Below, one piece after another: positions 54,535 through 63,701 of a DNA stretch of 64,000 nt (positions within the stretch are counted from its first letter, which is position 1; the number at the start of each line of letters is the position of its first letter). Source of the stretch: Ruegeria_C sp041537905. Lineage in GTDB: Bacteria > Pseudomonadota > Alphaproteobacteria > Rhodobacterales > Rhodobacteraceae. The DNA lies in the NCBI RefSeq assembly GCF_041537905.1, contig NZ_JBGRUO010000004.1, forward strand, positions 186,001-250,000, read 5' to 3'. The notes below the pieces were generated by a model, which was not told the DNA's origin, did not search any database, and was given only the letters and a program-made list of their open reading frames with translations. A program made the position numbers and the translations under genes.

Positions 54535-55451
54535 CAGCGAAACCCGCCGTTGATCTGAGGCTGCTGGCCTATTTCCACAAGACCGCTGAGATCGGCAACA
54601 TCACCAGCGCGGCGGCAGCGCTCAATGTCGCGCAACCCACGCTGTCGAAAGCGATCCAGCAACTGGAACGGCAACTGGCTGCCACGCTCTTTCAACGTTC
54701 GCCGACCGGCGTGGTGTTGACGCGAGAGGGCGAGCAGTTGCTAAGGCACACAAGGCTGGTTCTGGCGCAGGTCTCTGACGCGGTCGAAGAGATCGAGGCG
54801 CTGCGCAGCGGCACGGCAGGCCGCGTGCGCATCGGGGCGGGGCCGTCCTGGGTGCGGCGCATCCTGCCGGATGTGGTCGCCGAGGCGTTGCGAGCGCGGC
54901 CGGGGTTGCAGGTGTCGATTTCCAGCGGTTTCGACGAGCGGATGCTGGAGGCACTGGAAAACGGTGAGCTGGACTATGTGGTGGCCGAAGAACCGCAGAA
55001 CAGGCGCAGGGTGTTCGGTTTCGAGGAACTGACCGAGGACGAACTGGTTGTGTGCGCGCGCGCGGGACACCCGCTGGTCGGGCAACGTGACGTTCCGACC
55101 GAGACGGTGCTGGCGATGGCCTGGGCGCTGCCGCCGCAGCATGTGCTGGCGCGGCGGAAACTGGATGGTCAGACAAGCTTTCGTGGACATGCTTTGCCTG
55201 AGCCACAGGTCACATCGACTTCGTTGAGTTTTTTGCTGCAATTCGTGGCTGGCTCGGACGCGCTGATCTACACGACGCGGTCGCTGCTGGGGACTGCGGA
55301 AGGCAGCGGACTTGTCGAGATCGACGTGCCAGAGCTGGTGTCGACCCGAACGGCGGGGCTGATCTATCGCAAACCCCGCTTGCTGACGGCAGCCGCAGAG
55401 TTCGTTGCACAGCGGTTGAAGGCGCGCTGCGCGGTTGAGAAAGTGAATTGA
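54531..55451 (+). CDS. LysR-family transcriptional regulator of sulfatase locus
   Basis: A 306-residue regulator whose ATG overlaps the FGE stop; the open frame extends further upstream only as overlap with that gene. The helix-turn-helix reads FHKTAEIGNITSAAAALNVA and QPTLSKAIQQLERQLA. Immediately downstream is a 19-bp inverted repeat and then the importer operon, so it probably controls the same locus. Confidence 0.92.
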   Translation: MTAKPAVDLRLLAYFHKTAEIGNITSAAAALNVAQPTLSKAIQQLERQLAATLFQRSPTGVVLTREGEQLLRHTRLVLAQVSDAVEEIEALRSGTAGRVRIGAGPSWVRRILPDVVAEALRARPGLQVSISSGFDERMLEALENGELDYVVAEEPQNRRRVFGFEELTEDELVVCARAGHPLVGQRDVPTETVLAMAWALPPQHVLARRKLDGQTSFRGHALPEPQVTSTSLSFLLQFVAGSDALIYTTRSLLGTAEGSGLVEIDVPELVSTRTAGLIYRKPRLLTAAAEFVAQRLKARCAVEKVN

Positions 55452-55470
55452 CCATAGCTAGCAGCTATGG
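55452..55470. promoter_or_regulatory. 19-bp inverted repeat after LysR gene
   Basis: CCATAGCT-AGC-AGCTATGG is a perfect repeat with 8-base arms, starting right after the LysR stop codon and 107 bases before the binding-protein gene. It could be an operator or a small transcript hairpin. Confidence 0.5.
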
Positions 55471-55480
55471 AGAGGCGAAT

Positions 55481-55498
55481 ATTCATCATTATGAGAAT
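55481..55498. promoter_or_regulatory. LysR-box-like site before binding-protein gene
   Basis: ATTCATCATTATGAGAAT has ATTC/GAAT ends and inner TCAT/ATGA, an AT-rich dyad of the T-N11-A kind bound by LysR proteins, 79 bases before the start of the importer operon. Confidence 0.4.
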
Positions 55499-55576
55499 GA
55501 GTGACTTTGTGACAGCCTGATTGGATCTCGGCCTGCTCCGTACTCTGGCGGCGGGCTGCTGAATGGGAGGATAAGA

Positions 55577-56923
55577 ATGCTGTCACGTACCACTGCAAGA
55601 CTTGCTGGCCTCACCGGCCTTGTTTCGGGTGCAGCCATGGCGCTGTCGCTGACGGCGGCGCAGGCGGCGGATCAGGTGCCGATCACCATCGTGATCAACC
55701 AATCGCCCTGGTTCCCCGGTTTTCAATCAGTTGTCGAACTTTACGAGGAAACCACCGGCAACACGATCGAACTGGACGTCAACCCGTTTGCCGGCAGCCT
55801 TGAGAAACAGCGCACGGCGGTGCGGACCGATGAAAGCCCTTACGATCTGCTGATCATGAATGCGGGTTTCTTTGTCGAGTTCTACAAGGGCGGCTTCATG
55901 CAACCCCTGACCGAGATCGACCCCGGTTTTGCGCTGAGTGATGACATCTACAGGTTCGATGACAGCGTGTGCTGGGATGCAGGTGCCGAGCGAGTGACCT
56001 GTGATGGCGCGGGCGCGCTGATGGCGGTGCCGGTGAACCCCAACATCCTGATCCTGCATTATCGCGCCGATCTGTATGACGAGAACGGGCTTGAGGTTCC
56101 GCAGACCTGGGCCGAGCTGATGGCAAACGCGCAGGCGCTCAACGATCAACCCGCCCGCTATGGCATCTCGCAGCGCGGTCAGCGCGGGGCGTTTGACGTC
56201 ACCTATGACGTCTTTCCCTATATCTGGTCCCATGGCGGCGGCATTTTCCGCAATCAGAAAGAGGGCGATTTCACCATCACCATCAACAGCCCCGAAACGC
56301 TGGCGGGGATGCAGACCTATATGAGCCTCGCCTCCAATGTGGGGCATCCCTCGACCGCAGGTCAGACACAGGCCAATGTGATCCAGAACATGGCGACCGG
56401 CAAGGCCGGGCATATCATGTCAGTGCTTGCACCGGGCCTCTTTGATGATCCGAACCAGTCTGCCGTGGTGGGCAAGGTCAACTACGCCGCCACTCCTGCC
56501 GGTGAGGGGTTCGCGGCGGCCACGCCGTTGGGTCACTGGCTGGCAGGGGTTCCCAAGAACACCGATGAAGAGCGCAAGAAAGCCGCACTGGCCTTCCTTT
56601 CATGGTTCCAGTCAGATGAGGCGCAAGAGGCCTATGCGCGAGCTGGCTCCGCCCCTGTCAGCCGCGCGGTGCTGGAAGGGCCAATGTCCGAGACCGAGGA
56701 ATTCCGCTGGATGAAGGCGTTGGCCGATGCGATCCCGACCGCCGGCCTGACCTTCCTTATCCCGGAAGCCAGCCAGATCGTGGCGGTTACGGAACTGCGC
56801 CTCAACGAGGCTATTGGCGGGCAGATGCCGCTGAACGAGGCGCTGAACACCGCTGCCGAGGAAATCCACCAGATCATGACCGAGGCGGGCTATGAGGCGC
56901 CCAAGCTCGACGATCTGCCCTAA
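55577..56923 (+). CDS. Sugar-type ABC transporter substrate-binding protein
   Basis: A 448-residue precursor with a good ribosome-binding site (GGGAGG). The signal peptide spans residues 1-31 with cleavage near AQAADQ. The mature part is a family 1 extracellular solute-binding protein (IVINQSPWFPGFQSVVELYE, later GKAGHIMSVLAPGLF). It heads an operon with two permeases, a sulfatase and a DUF4432 epimerase, so the ligand is probably a sulfated carbohydrate or related sulfate ester. Confidence 0.9.
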   Translation: MLSRTTARLAGLTGLVSGAAMALSLTAAQAADQVPITIVINQSPWFPGFQSVVELYEETTGNTIELDVNPFAGSLEKQRTAVRTDESPYDLLIMNAGFFVEFYKGGFMQPLTEIDPGFALSDDIYRFDDSVCWDAGAERVTCDGAGALMAVPVNPNILILHYRADLYDENGLEVPQTWAELMANAQALNDQPARYGISQRGQRGAFDVTYDVFPYIWSHGGGIFRNQKEGDFTITINSPETLAGMQTYMSLASNVGHPSTAGQTQANVIQNMATGKAGHIMSVLAPGLFDDPNQSAVVGKVNYAATPAGEGFAAATPLGHWLAGVPKNTDEERKKAALAFLSWFQSDEAQEAYARAGSAPVSRAVLEGPMSETEEFRWMKALADAIPTAGLTFLIPEASQIVAVTELRLNEAIGGQMPLNEALNTAAEEIHQIMTEAGYEAPKLDDLP

Positions 56924-56933
56924 GCTTCTCCCT

Positions 56934-56958
56934 GGTCGTCCGGCCCCGCTGGGCGGCC
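56934..56958 (+). terminator. Intercistronic hairpin after binding-protein gene
   Basis: GGTCGTCC pairs with GGGCGGCC (six Watson-Crick and two G-U pairs) around a 9-base loop, just after the binding-protein stop and before the permease gene; no U-tract. Confidence 0.55.
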
Positions 56959-56997
56959 ATCTTTCATGCCTTGATCCCGCATTCAGGAGGTGACGAC

Positions 56998-57870
56998 ATG
57001 TCGTCAGACAGGTTCTGGCGCTACGCCACGCTTGCCCCGGCGATTGCCCTGTTCATTTGTCTTACCATCCTGCCGCTGGCCAATCTCGGCGCGCTGAGCT
57101 TTCACAAGGTGGAATGGCTGGACCGGGTCGCGGTTTGGGAATGGGTGGGGCTGAAGAACTATGCCAAGCTGGGTAGCGACACGCTGTTTCGCGCGGGCAT
57201 CCTGAACACCATCATCTTTTCGATCGTCGCTGTTGCGTTCCAGATGATCCTCGGATTCTGGCTGGCGCTGCTCTGTACCCGGATCAAGCGGTTGCGGCAG
57301 TTCTACCGCACGGTCTTCATCCTGCCAATCCTGGTGCCCGGCATCATCATCGGCGCGATCTGGAAGCTGATGTATTCCTACGATTTCGGAGTTATCAACC
57401 AGTTGATTGCCCTTTTTGGCATCGCGCCGGTGGACTGGTTGGGCAATCCCGATCTGGCGCTTTTGTCGGTGATCATCGTCGATGTCTGGCACTGGACGCC
57501 GTTCTGCTTCCTGCTGATGCTGGCCAGTTTGGAAAGCCTGCCCACCGATGTGCAGGAGGCGGCGCGGATCGATGGCGCGAACAACTGGCAGGTGCTGCGC
57601 TATATCATTCTACCCCTGATGCTGCCCGCGATCATCGTCACCTTCGTCTTTCGCATGATCCTGGCATTCAAGGTTTTTGACGAAATCTACCTGCTAACCG
57701 GGGGCGGGCCGGGCACCGCGACCGAGGTCATCAGCTTCACCATCTATCGCCGCTTCTTCACCGAGGACCAAAGCGGCTATGGCGCGGCGATGTCGCTGGC
57801 CACTATCGCGGTGGTGGCGCTGCTGATCGTGCTGGCCATGCGGCTGAGCAACCGGAGGGAGGCGGAATGA
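56998..57870 (+). CDS. Sugar-type ABC transporter permease (UgpA-like)
   Basis: The ATG at 56998 has AGGAGG 7 bases upstream; the product has 290 residues. Six hydrophobic segments and the EAA loop VQEAARIDGANNWQVLRYII followed by LPLMLPAIIVTF are typical of CUT1 permeases. It overlaps the next permease gene by 4 bases. Confidence 0.92.
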   Translation: MSSDRFWRYATLAPAIALFICLTILPLANLGALSFHKVEWLDRVAVWEWVGLKNYAKLGSDTLFRAGILNTIIFSIVAVAFQMILGFWLALLCTRIKRLRQFYRTVFILPILVPGIIIGAIWKLMYSYDFGVINQLIALFGIAPVDWLGNPDLALLSVIIVDVWHWTPFCFLLMLASLESLPTDVQEAARIDGANNWQVLRYIILPLMLPAIIVTFVFRMILAFKVFDEIYLLTGGGPGTATEVISFTIYRRFFTEDQSGYGAAMSLATIAVVALLIVLAMRLSNRREAE

Positions 57871-58694
57871 TCGAGCAACGCGCCCCGGCGCTGTTCCGCC
57901 ACGCCCTGCTGATGGGGTTTGTGGTTATCGTGCTGTTCCCGTTTGTCTGGATCGTCACCGCCAGTTTCAAGACCCAGATCACGCTGTTGATGGGGCAGGT
58001 CTGGTTCACGCCGACATGGTTCAACTTCGATGCGGTTATCAGCGGCAAGACTTCGGATTTCCTGACCAATTTCAAGAACTCGATGATCGTGGCCTCGGCC
58101 TCGACCACCATCGTGCTGGTTGTCGCTACGCTGGCGGCATTTTCGCTCTATCGGCTGGTCTGGGCGCCATGGGTGCTGCGCGGCGTGCTGGCCTGGTCGG
58201 TGATCTTTCACATGATCCCGCCGATCACGCTGGCGGGCGCATGGTACACCATGTTCCGAGGGCTTGGGCTGGACAACACCTATGCCGGGCTGATCCTGGC
58301 CCATACCACCATCAACCTGCCGATGGGGCTGTGGATGATGGGTGTCTTTATCCGCGATGTCCCTCGCGAGTTGGTCGAGGCCGCGCGCATCGACAACGCG
58401 AACACGCCCAAGCTCTTGTGGTATATCGTCGTGCCCCTCGTGCGGCCGGGTCTAGCCGCCACCGGCATCCTCTGCTTCATCTTCAGCTGGAACGAGTTTC
58501 CCGTGGCCCTCACGCTCAGCCAGCGTCAGACCGCAACGGTGCCCTTGGGCATCGGAAAATACGCCCAGGAAAACACTATCGCCTTCACCGAAATGGCCGC
58601 TGCATCGACCCTGTCGATCCTGCCCGCCTTTGTCCTGCTGCTGATCGCGCAACGCTTCATCGTCAGCGGTCTTACGTCCGGAGCCATCAAATGA
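57867..58694 (+). CDS. Sugar-type ABC transporter permease (UgpE-like)
   Basis: A 275-residue permease with the EAA loop LVEAARIDNANTPKLLWYIV, followed by FSWNEFPVALTL, a usual feature of the MalG side. ATGA overlaps join it to the preceding permease and to the sulfatase gene. No ATPase gene follows in this operon, so an ATPase from elsewhere must energise it. Confidence 0.92.
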   Translation: MIEQRAPALFRHALLMGFVVIVLFPFVWIVTASFKTQITLLMGQVWFTPTWFNFDAVISGKTSDFLTNFKNSMIVASASTTIVLVVATLAAFSLYRLVWAPWVLRGVLAWSVIFHMIPPITLAGAWYTMFRGLGLDNTYAGLILAHTTINLPMGLWMMGVFIRDVPRELVEAARIDNANTPKLLWYIVVPLVRPGLAATGILCFIFSWNEFPVALTLSQRQTATVPLGIGKYAQENTIAFTEMAAASTLSILPAFVLLLIAQRFIVSGLTSGAIK

Positions 58695-60214
58695 AAACCG
58701 TCTTCCTGCTGTTCGATAGCCTCAACCGGCACATGCTGGGACCCTATGGCGGTACCGAGGTCCCGACGCCCAATTTCGACCGGCTGGCCGCGCGCAGCGC
58801 GACCTTTGACCAGCATTATGTGGGCTCAATGCCCTGCATGCCCGCCCGGCGGGATATCCTGACCGGGCGGATGAGCTTCCTGCATCGCAGCTGGGGACCG
58901 ATTGAGCCCTTCGACAACACCTTCACCGAAATGCTGGCCGAGCAGAAAGGTGTCTATAGCCATCTGGCGACCGACCATTTTCACTATTGGGAGGATGGCG
59001 GTGCCACCTATCACAACCGCTATTCCGGCTATGATCTTGTGCGCGGGCAGGAGGGCGACCGATGGACCGGCGTGGTTGATCCGGACTGGGATGACCTGAG
59101 CCAGAGGTTTCATCAGAGCCAATTTGCGACCAACCGTCACTACAAGCTGGCCAATATGCTCAACCGCGAGCGCATTCGCGAGGAAGAGGATTTCCCCTCG
59201 GCGCAGACGGTGGAATGCGGGCTGGACTTCATGCGGCGCAATGCGCAGGCCGATGACTGGTTTCTGCAGATCGAGTGCTTCGACCCACATGAGCCGTTTC
59301 AGGCCCCCGAGCGGTTCCGCGCACAGTTTCCCACCAAGTGGGACGGCCCGATCCTCGACTGGCCCCGCTATGGCCGGGTCGATGATCTGCCAGAGGAATG
59401 TGATGAGCTGCGCGCGAATTACTATGCCAGCATGGCTCATTGCGACGCGCTGCTGGGGCGGGTTCTGGACCATTTCGACCGTGAGGGGCTTTGGGAAAGC
59501 ACCGCATTGGTGGTCACGACCGATCATGGCTTCCTGCTCGGGGAGCATGATTTCTGGGGCAAGAACCGGATGAACCTCTATAACGAGATCGCCCAGATTC
59601 CGCTATTCCTGCATGACCCGCGCAGCCCCAGACCGGGCCAGCGGATCAGGGCGCTGACTCAGACGCCCGACCTTTGCGCGACCTTCCTTGATCTGCATGG
59701 CGGCGAACAGGCGCCAGAGATGCGCAGCCGCTCGCTGATCCCGATGTTGGATGGCGCGCCGGGGCATGAGGCGGTGATCTACGGGTTTTTCGGGGGTGCA
59801 GTGAATGTGACGGACGGCCAATACACTTACTTCCGTTTCCCTGCCGACGTGATCAGGCAGGAGATTTATCAATATACGCTGATGCCCACGCATATCTTCG
59901 ATTTCTTCTTGGGCGATGAGCTGCGCGCGGCGACCCTGTCACCGCCCCTGTCTTTCACCAGGGGACAGCCCGTGCTGAAGGTGCCGGTGCATGAAAAATC
60001 CGCGATGTATAAGCCCTATGGGCCGGGGGCGATCATCGAAAGCGATACCCGGCTCTATGACCTGAGGGCGGACCCGCAGCAGGCAGAGCCGATCCGCCAA
60101 CCGCAGGTCGAGGCACGGATGCAGGCGCATATGTTGGACGCTATGGCGTCGCTTGATGCCCCGCCGGAAGCCTATCGGCGGTTGGAACTGGCCGACCCGG
60201 TGCTTGCCGAGTGA
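58691..60214 (+). CDS. Cys-type sulfatase, cytoplasmic
   Basis: The ATG at 58691 overlaps the permease stop (ATGA); the frame stays open far upstream but inside that gene. The 507-residue protein has the sulfatase signature C-x-P-x-R in SMPCMPARRDILTGR (Cys49 is the formylglycine precursor), an N-terminal metal-binding FDSLNRHMLG and the late TTDHGFLLGEHDFWGKN block with metal and substrate residues. No signal peptide is present, so the sulfate ester is hydrolysed after import. The encoded formylglycine-generating enzyme upstream supplies activation. Confidence 0.92.
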   Translation: MKTVFLLFDSLNRHMLGPYGGTEVPTPNFDRLAARSATFDQHYVGSMPCMPARRDILTGRMSFLHRSWGPIEPFDNTFTEMLAEQKGVYSHLATDHFHYWEDGGATYHNRYSGYDLVRGQEGDRWTGVVDPDWDDLSQRFHQSQFATNRHYKLANMLNRERIREEEDFPSAQTVECGLDFMRRNAQADDWFLQIECFDPHEPFQAPERFRAQFPTKWDGPILDWPRYGRVDDLPEECDELRANYYASMAHCDALLGRVLDHFDREGLWESTALVVTTDHGFLLGEHDFWGKNRMNLYNEIAQIPLFLHDPRSPRPGQRIRALTQTPDLCATFLDLHGGEQAPEMRSRSLIPMLDGAPGHEAVIYGFFGGAVNVTDGQYTYFRFPADVIRQEIYQYTLMPTHIFDFFLGDELRAATLSPPLSFTRGQPVLKVPVHEKSAMYKPYGPGAIIESDTRLYDLRADPQQAEPIRQPQVEARMQAHMLDAMASLDAPPEAYRRLELADPVLAE

Positions 60215-61131
60215 TGTTCGACCCAGCAGCCATGGCGACCCCACGCCAGCTTGCCTCGGTTCGGCGGATCGCGCTGGATGACGGGCCTGAGCGCGGTACG
60301 CGGGCGCTTGTCTTTTCCACCGGTGGCGGGCTGGATTTCTGGGTGCTGTCGGATCGGAGCCTGGATATCGGGCCGCTTTGGCTCGGCGGCATGCCAGTGG
60401 CGTGGCAGCACCCTGCGGGGTTTATGGCGCCGGGGCTGCATGATGCGGACGCCTTTGGCGGAACCGGTCTGTCGGCAGCGCTGAGCGGGTTTCTGGTGAC
60501 CTGTGGGTTCGACAATATCCGGCGCGCACGCGGCGGCCTGCCTATGCATGGCACCTTGCCCCTGACCCCCGCGCGTCTGATCGCTGCGGGCGAAGAGTGG
60601 GATACCGGGGTGCTTTATGTTGAGGGGGAGGTGACAAAGGCCCGGCTAAACGGTGCCTGCCTGACTCTGACACGTCGGGTCGAAGCGCCGGTTGGCGGTC
60701 GCACGCTGCGCTTGATCGACCGGGTGCGCAATATCGGGCCAGAGCCCGCGCCGCTTTATGCGCTCTATCACCTGAATTTCGGCTATCCCGCGCTTGGACC
60801 GGGGCTGAGCCTGAAGGTGAACGGGGAAGAGCACACGCCAACCGTAGAAACCGGCCCGGCGGAGTGCCTGGAAATAGCAGCGGATGGTCGGTCGATCACC
60901 GTGGTGAACCGCCCGGCCTTTGACGACTGGCCCGCGTTTCGCGCCGAGATTGAGGCAGATGCGGACAGCCTTGGGTATCTGCAACTCTGGTCCGACCTGC
61001 GCGCGCGCAGGAACATCCTGTCGGTCGAGCCGTGCAATTGCGCCCGCAACGCGGATGGAACCAGCGCTGCCGCGCCCGTTCTGGCACCCGGAGAAGTCTG
61101 GGACGCGCAATTGACCATCCGGTTCGACTAG
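60214..61131 (+). CDS. DUF4432 aldose-epimerase-like protein
   Basis: A 305-residue protein; the ATG at 60214 overlaps the sulfatase stop as TGATG (a GTG one codon earlier is also possible). Blocks such as LDFWVLSDRSLDIGPLWLGG, GGLPMHGTLPLTPAR, ALYHLNFGYP and LSVEPCNCARNADG follow the DUF4432 family, which has the galactose-mutarotase fold and often accompanies sugar-catabolic operons. It probably interconverts anomers or epimers of the desulfated sugar. Confidence 0.85.
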   Translation: MFDPAAMATPRQLASVRRIALDDGPERGTRALVFSTGGGLDFWVLSDRSLDIGPLWLGGMPVAWQHPAGFMAPGLHDADAFGGTGLSAALSGFLVTCGFDNIRRARGGLPMHGTLPLTPARLIAAGEEWDTGVLYVEGEVTKARLNGACLTLTRRVEAPVGGRTLRLIDRVRNIGPEPAPLYALYHLNFGYPALGPGLSLKVNGEEHTPTVETGPAECLEIAADGRSITVVNRPAFDDWPAFRAEIEADADSLGYLQLWSDLRARRNILSVEPCNCARNADGTSAAAPVLAPGEVWDAQLTIRFD

Positions 61132-61135
61132 ACGC

Positions 61136-62053
61136 CTACCGTTCCATTTTCAGCGCGTCGACCTGTTGCATTGCCTTGTCCAGCAGTGTGCCAAAAGCCT
61201 TGTTCTGTTGCAGGCTGCGGCGATAGATCGGGCCGGAATCAAAGGCGATCTCGTCCAGATCGGTTTCGATGATCCCCAGATCGCCGCGCCCGTCGGATTT
61301 GAGGAAACTGCTGGGCAGGAGCGCCAGGTAGTCGCCATGGCGCAGCAAATCCAACGCGGTCATCATCGAGTCGCAATTGATGCTGGCATAGGGGCGCGAT
61401 CCTGTGGCCGCGCGGATCGCTTCGCCAATGGTCGAAAGATAGGCCAGCTCGCTCTGGAACGAGACCCAGTGATAGCGCGACAGGTCCTCGGCCCGGACCG
61501 GCGATTGCTGCAGGATCGGGTGATCCTTGCGGGCGACGACCTTGAGCCGCGCTTTGAAAAGCGGGGTCCGTATCAGGTAGGATGGCAGGGGTTCGACATG
61601 CTGGAACCCTCCAAAAAACGCATCAAGCTGACCGCTTTGCAGGGCTTCGACCGCCTCGGGATAGTTCATCGACTGCAGCGAGATCGAAAACAGCGGATAG
61701 GTCTCATGCATTTGCGCGATACTAGGCGGCAGCAGCTTGGTCATCCAGACCGACGCGGCACCGATGCGGATTTGCCCGCGCTCTCCTTCCCGCAGTGCGG
61801 CCAGTTCCGCCTCGGCCAATTGATGTTCACGCAGCAGGTGGCGCGCCTGCGACAAAAGCTGATCACCCAGCGGGGTCAGGGACAGCCCCCGCCCGCGCCG
61901 TTCGAACAGGGCACCGCCGACCGCTTCTTCCAGCAGTTTTAGGCTGCGCGTCAACGCGGGTTGGGTCACGTTCAGGGTGTCGGCCGCACGCCGGAGCGTG
62001 CCGTTTTCAACGACGCTGACGAACCGCTGCAGAAGAAGTGTGTTTTCCAGCAT
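61136..62053 (-). CDS. LysR-family transcriptional regulator
   Basis: A 305-residue LysR protein with helix-turn-helix FVSVVENGTLRRAADTLNVT and QPALTRSLKLLEEAVGGALF. It ends only 4 bases from the end of the DUF4432 gene (convergent) and is divergent from the next importer, with a perfect GATAAC/GTTATC dyad beside its start. It probably regulates that importer and itself. Confidence 0.92.
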   Translation of the reverse strand: MLENTLLLQRFVSVVENGTLRRAADTLNVTQPALTRSLKLLEEAVGGALFERRGRGLSLTPLGDQLLSQARHLLREHQLAEAELAALREGERGQIRIGAASVWMTKLLPPSIAQMHETYPLFSISLQSMNYPEAVEALQSGQLDAFFGGFQHVEPLPSYLIRTPLFKARLKVVARKDHPILQQSPVRAEDLSRYHWVSFQSELAYLSTIGEAIRAATGSRPYASINCDSMMTALDLLRHGDYLALLPSSFLKSDGRGDLGIIETDLDEIAFDSGPIYRRSLQQNKAFGTLLDKAMQQVDALKMER

Positions 62054-62056
62054 ATT

Positions 62057-62073
62057 GATAACAGATCGTTATC
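62057..62073. promoter_or_regulatory. Dyad GATAAC-N5-GTTATC, candidate LysR site
   Basis: A perfect 6-base inverted repeat with 5-base spacer, extendable to TTGATAAC and GTTATCGAA, lies 3 bases upstream of the LysR start codon. The position suggests autorepression and control of the divergent importer. Confidence 0.5.
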
Positions 62074-62173
62074 GAAATTAAAAAACTTTCAAGCTTTTTT
62101 GCAGTTGGCGCGCCTATAAACTGCCCGTGAATCAAACCGCGCCGGTGTGAGCGGGGTGAAATGGGAGGAAAAT

Positions 62174-63688
62174 ATGCGTAAAGTCACTCGGGCCCGCCTA
62201 GGCCGTCGCGAGTTCCTTATGGGGTCTGCTGCGGGCGCGGCGATGCTGTCACTGAAAGGTACAGCGGGGTTGGCGCAGACGGTGCAGCCGCCGATCAATT
62301 CCATTCCGAAGGGCGCAACGTTCCGTTGGGTGGATAGCGGCGACCAGAAGGCGGTGTTCTTCAAGAAGTTCTTTGCCGATTACGCGGCAGATCGCGGTAT
62401 TGAGGTCATCTATGATCCCCTGCCCTGGAACGAGATTGCCAAGGTCGTACCGCTGGGCGTGCGCAATGGCACTGCCCATGATGTCTTTGTTACGCCGCGC
62501 AATGTCAGTCTTGCCGACGCGGTGGCGCAGGGTTGGGTGCAGCCCTATGATGAATTCATTCCCAACATTGAAGAGTGGAAGGCCAATTTCCCGGCAGGTG
62601 CGTTCCTGCCCGGCATCAACGAGTTTGAGGGCAAGACCTATGGCCTGCCTTTCACCTCGAACAAGCGCTACGGCACACATCTGCTTTATAACAAACAATA
62701 CGTGGCCGATGCCGGGTTCGATCCCGAAGCCAAACCGCTGACGCAGTCTGAATTCCGCGAGGCGGCGCGCAAGATCACCGAAGCGGGACAAGGGCGGTAT
62801 TTCGGCTTTATCCTTGGTGGCTCTCAGTTGAACCGTTGGGCGCAGAGTGTGCGCAACCTGGCGCGGATGGCGGGTGCGAGCGCCGGAGGCGACTCGGTTC
62901 TGGATGCAGATATCGACCTGCGCACGGGCGAGTATGTCTTCGACAGCGATGCCTATATCGCCGCTATCGAGCTGCTGATCGCCATGCGCGACGATGGCAG
63001 TTTCTTCCCCGGACTGATGAACCTGAACGCACCGCAGGCGCGGGCCTATATGCCGCAAGGCGCGGCAGGCATGATCCTGCAGGGTCCGTGGAATATCCCA
63101 AGCTGGGAAGGCCAGAACCCCGATTTCGATTTTGGCGTTTCCTCCGGCCCGGTGCCGGATAGTGGACCGGTGGGCAAGCTGACGATCTCGCAAGGCGGTG
63201 CCGCGCCCAACACGATCAGCCTGTTCTCTGGGTCCGAGAATGGCGCGATTGCGGGCGATATCTTTCACTATCTCGGAACGCTTGAGGGCCAGACCGCCTG
63301 GGCCAACATCGTGGGCGCGGGCGACCCGCCGATCATGCCCGAAGCGGTGGCGCAGGCGGATATGTCGCCGCGGTCCAAGCAGATACTGGAACTGTTCAAC
63401 GACCAGATCCGCGTCGGGCCCAACCCGATCGTGCGCAATGGCGATCTGGCCAAGGTCATCGGCACCTTCGTGGCGCCCGATGTCAATTTCGCGCGCACCG
63501 TGCAGGGGCTGGTCGCCGGTGAGTTGACTGATGTGCCGGGCGAGATGAAGAAGCTGAGCGACAATTACAACGCATCGCTGGACGCGGCCTTTGCGGCGGC
63601 AACTGCCGAGGGGGCCAAGGTGGATCGGGCTGATCTGGTCTTTACCAACTGGAACCCGGATGTTGATTTCGCCGCGTCGGATTACTGA
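62174..63688 (+). CDS. Tat-exported ABC transporter substrate-binding protein
   Basis: The ATG at 62174 has GGGAGG upstream and gives 504 residues. The N-terminus carries a twin-arginine signal (GRREFLMGSAAGAAMLSL), so the protein is exported folded through Tat. The remainder is a family 1 solute-binding protein (EVIYDPLPWNEIAKVVPLG, later YGLPFTSNKRYGTHLLYNKQ). Tat export may reflect folding before export or a bound cofactor. It begins a second sugar-type importer whose permease starts at 63751. Confidence 0.9.
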   Translation: MRKVTRARLGRREFLMGSAAGAAMLSLKGTAGLAQTVQPPINSIPKGATFRWVDSGDQKAVFFKKFFADYAADRGIEVIYDPLPWNEIAKVVPLGVRNGTAHDVFVTPRNVSLADAVAQGWVQPYDEFIPNIEEWKANFPAGAFLPGINEFEGKTYGLPFTSNKRYGTHLLYNKQYVADAGFDPEAKPLTQSEFREAARKITEAGQGRYFGFILGGSQLNRWAQSVRNLARMAGASAGGDSVLDADIDLRTGEYVFDSDAYIAAIELLIAMRDDGSFFPGLMNLNAPQARAYMPQGAAGMILQGPWNIPSWEGQNPDFDFGVSSGPVPDSGPVGKLTISQGGAAPNTISLFSGSENGAIAGDIFHYLGTLEGQTAWANIVGAGDPPIMPEAVAQADMSPRSKQILELFNDQIRVGPNPIVRNGDLAKVIGTFVAPDVNFARTVQGLVAGELTDVPGEMKKLSDNYNASLDAAFAAATAEGAKVDRADLVFTNWNPDVDFAASDY

Positions 63689-63701
63689 CAGGCCACTCAC
63701 C

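Noticed and set aside
58016..58690. N-terminal extension of the sulfatase
   Set aside because: It lies inside the permease gene in another frame; the ATG at 58691 gives the usual sulfatase N-terminus and an ATGA overlap.
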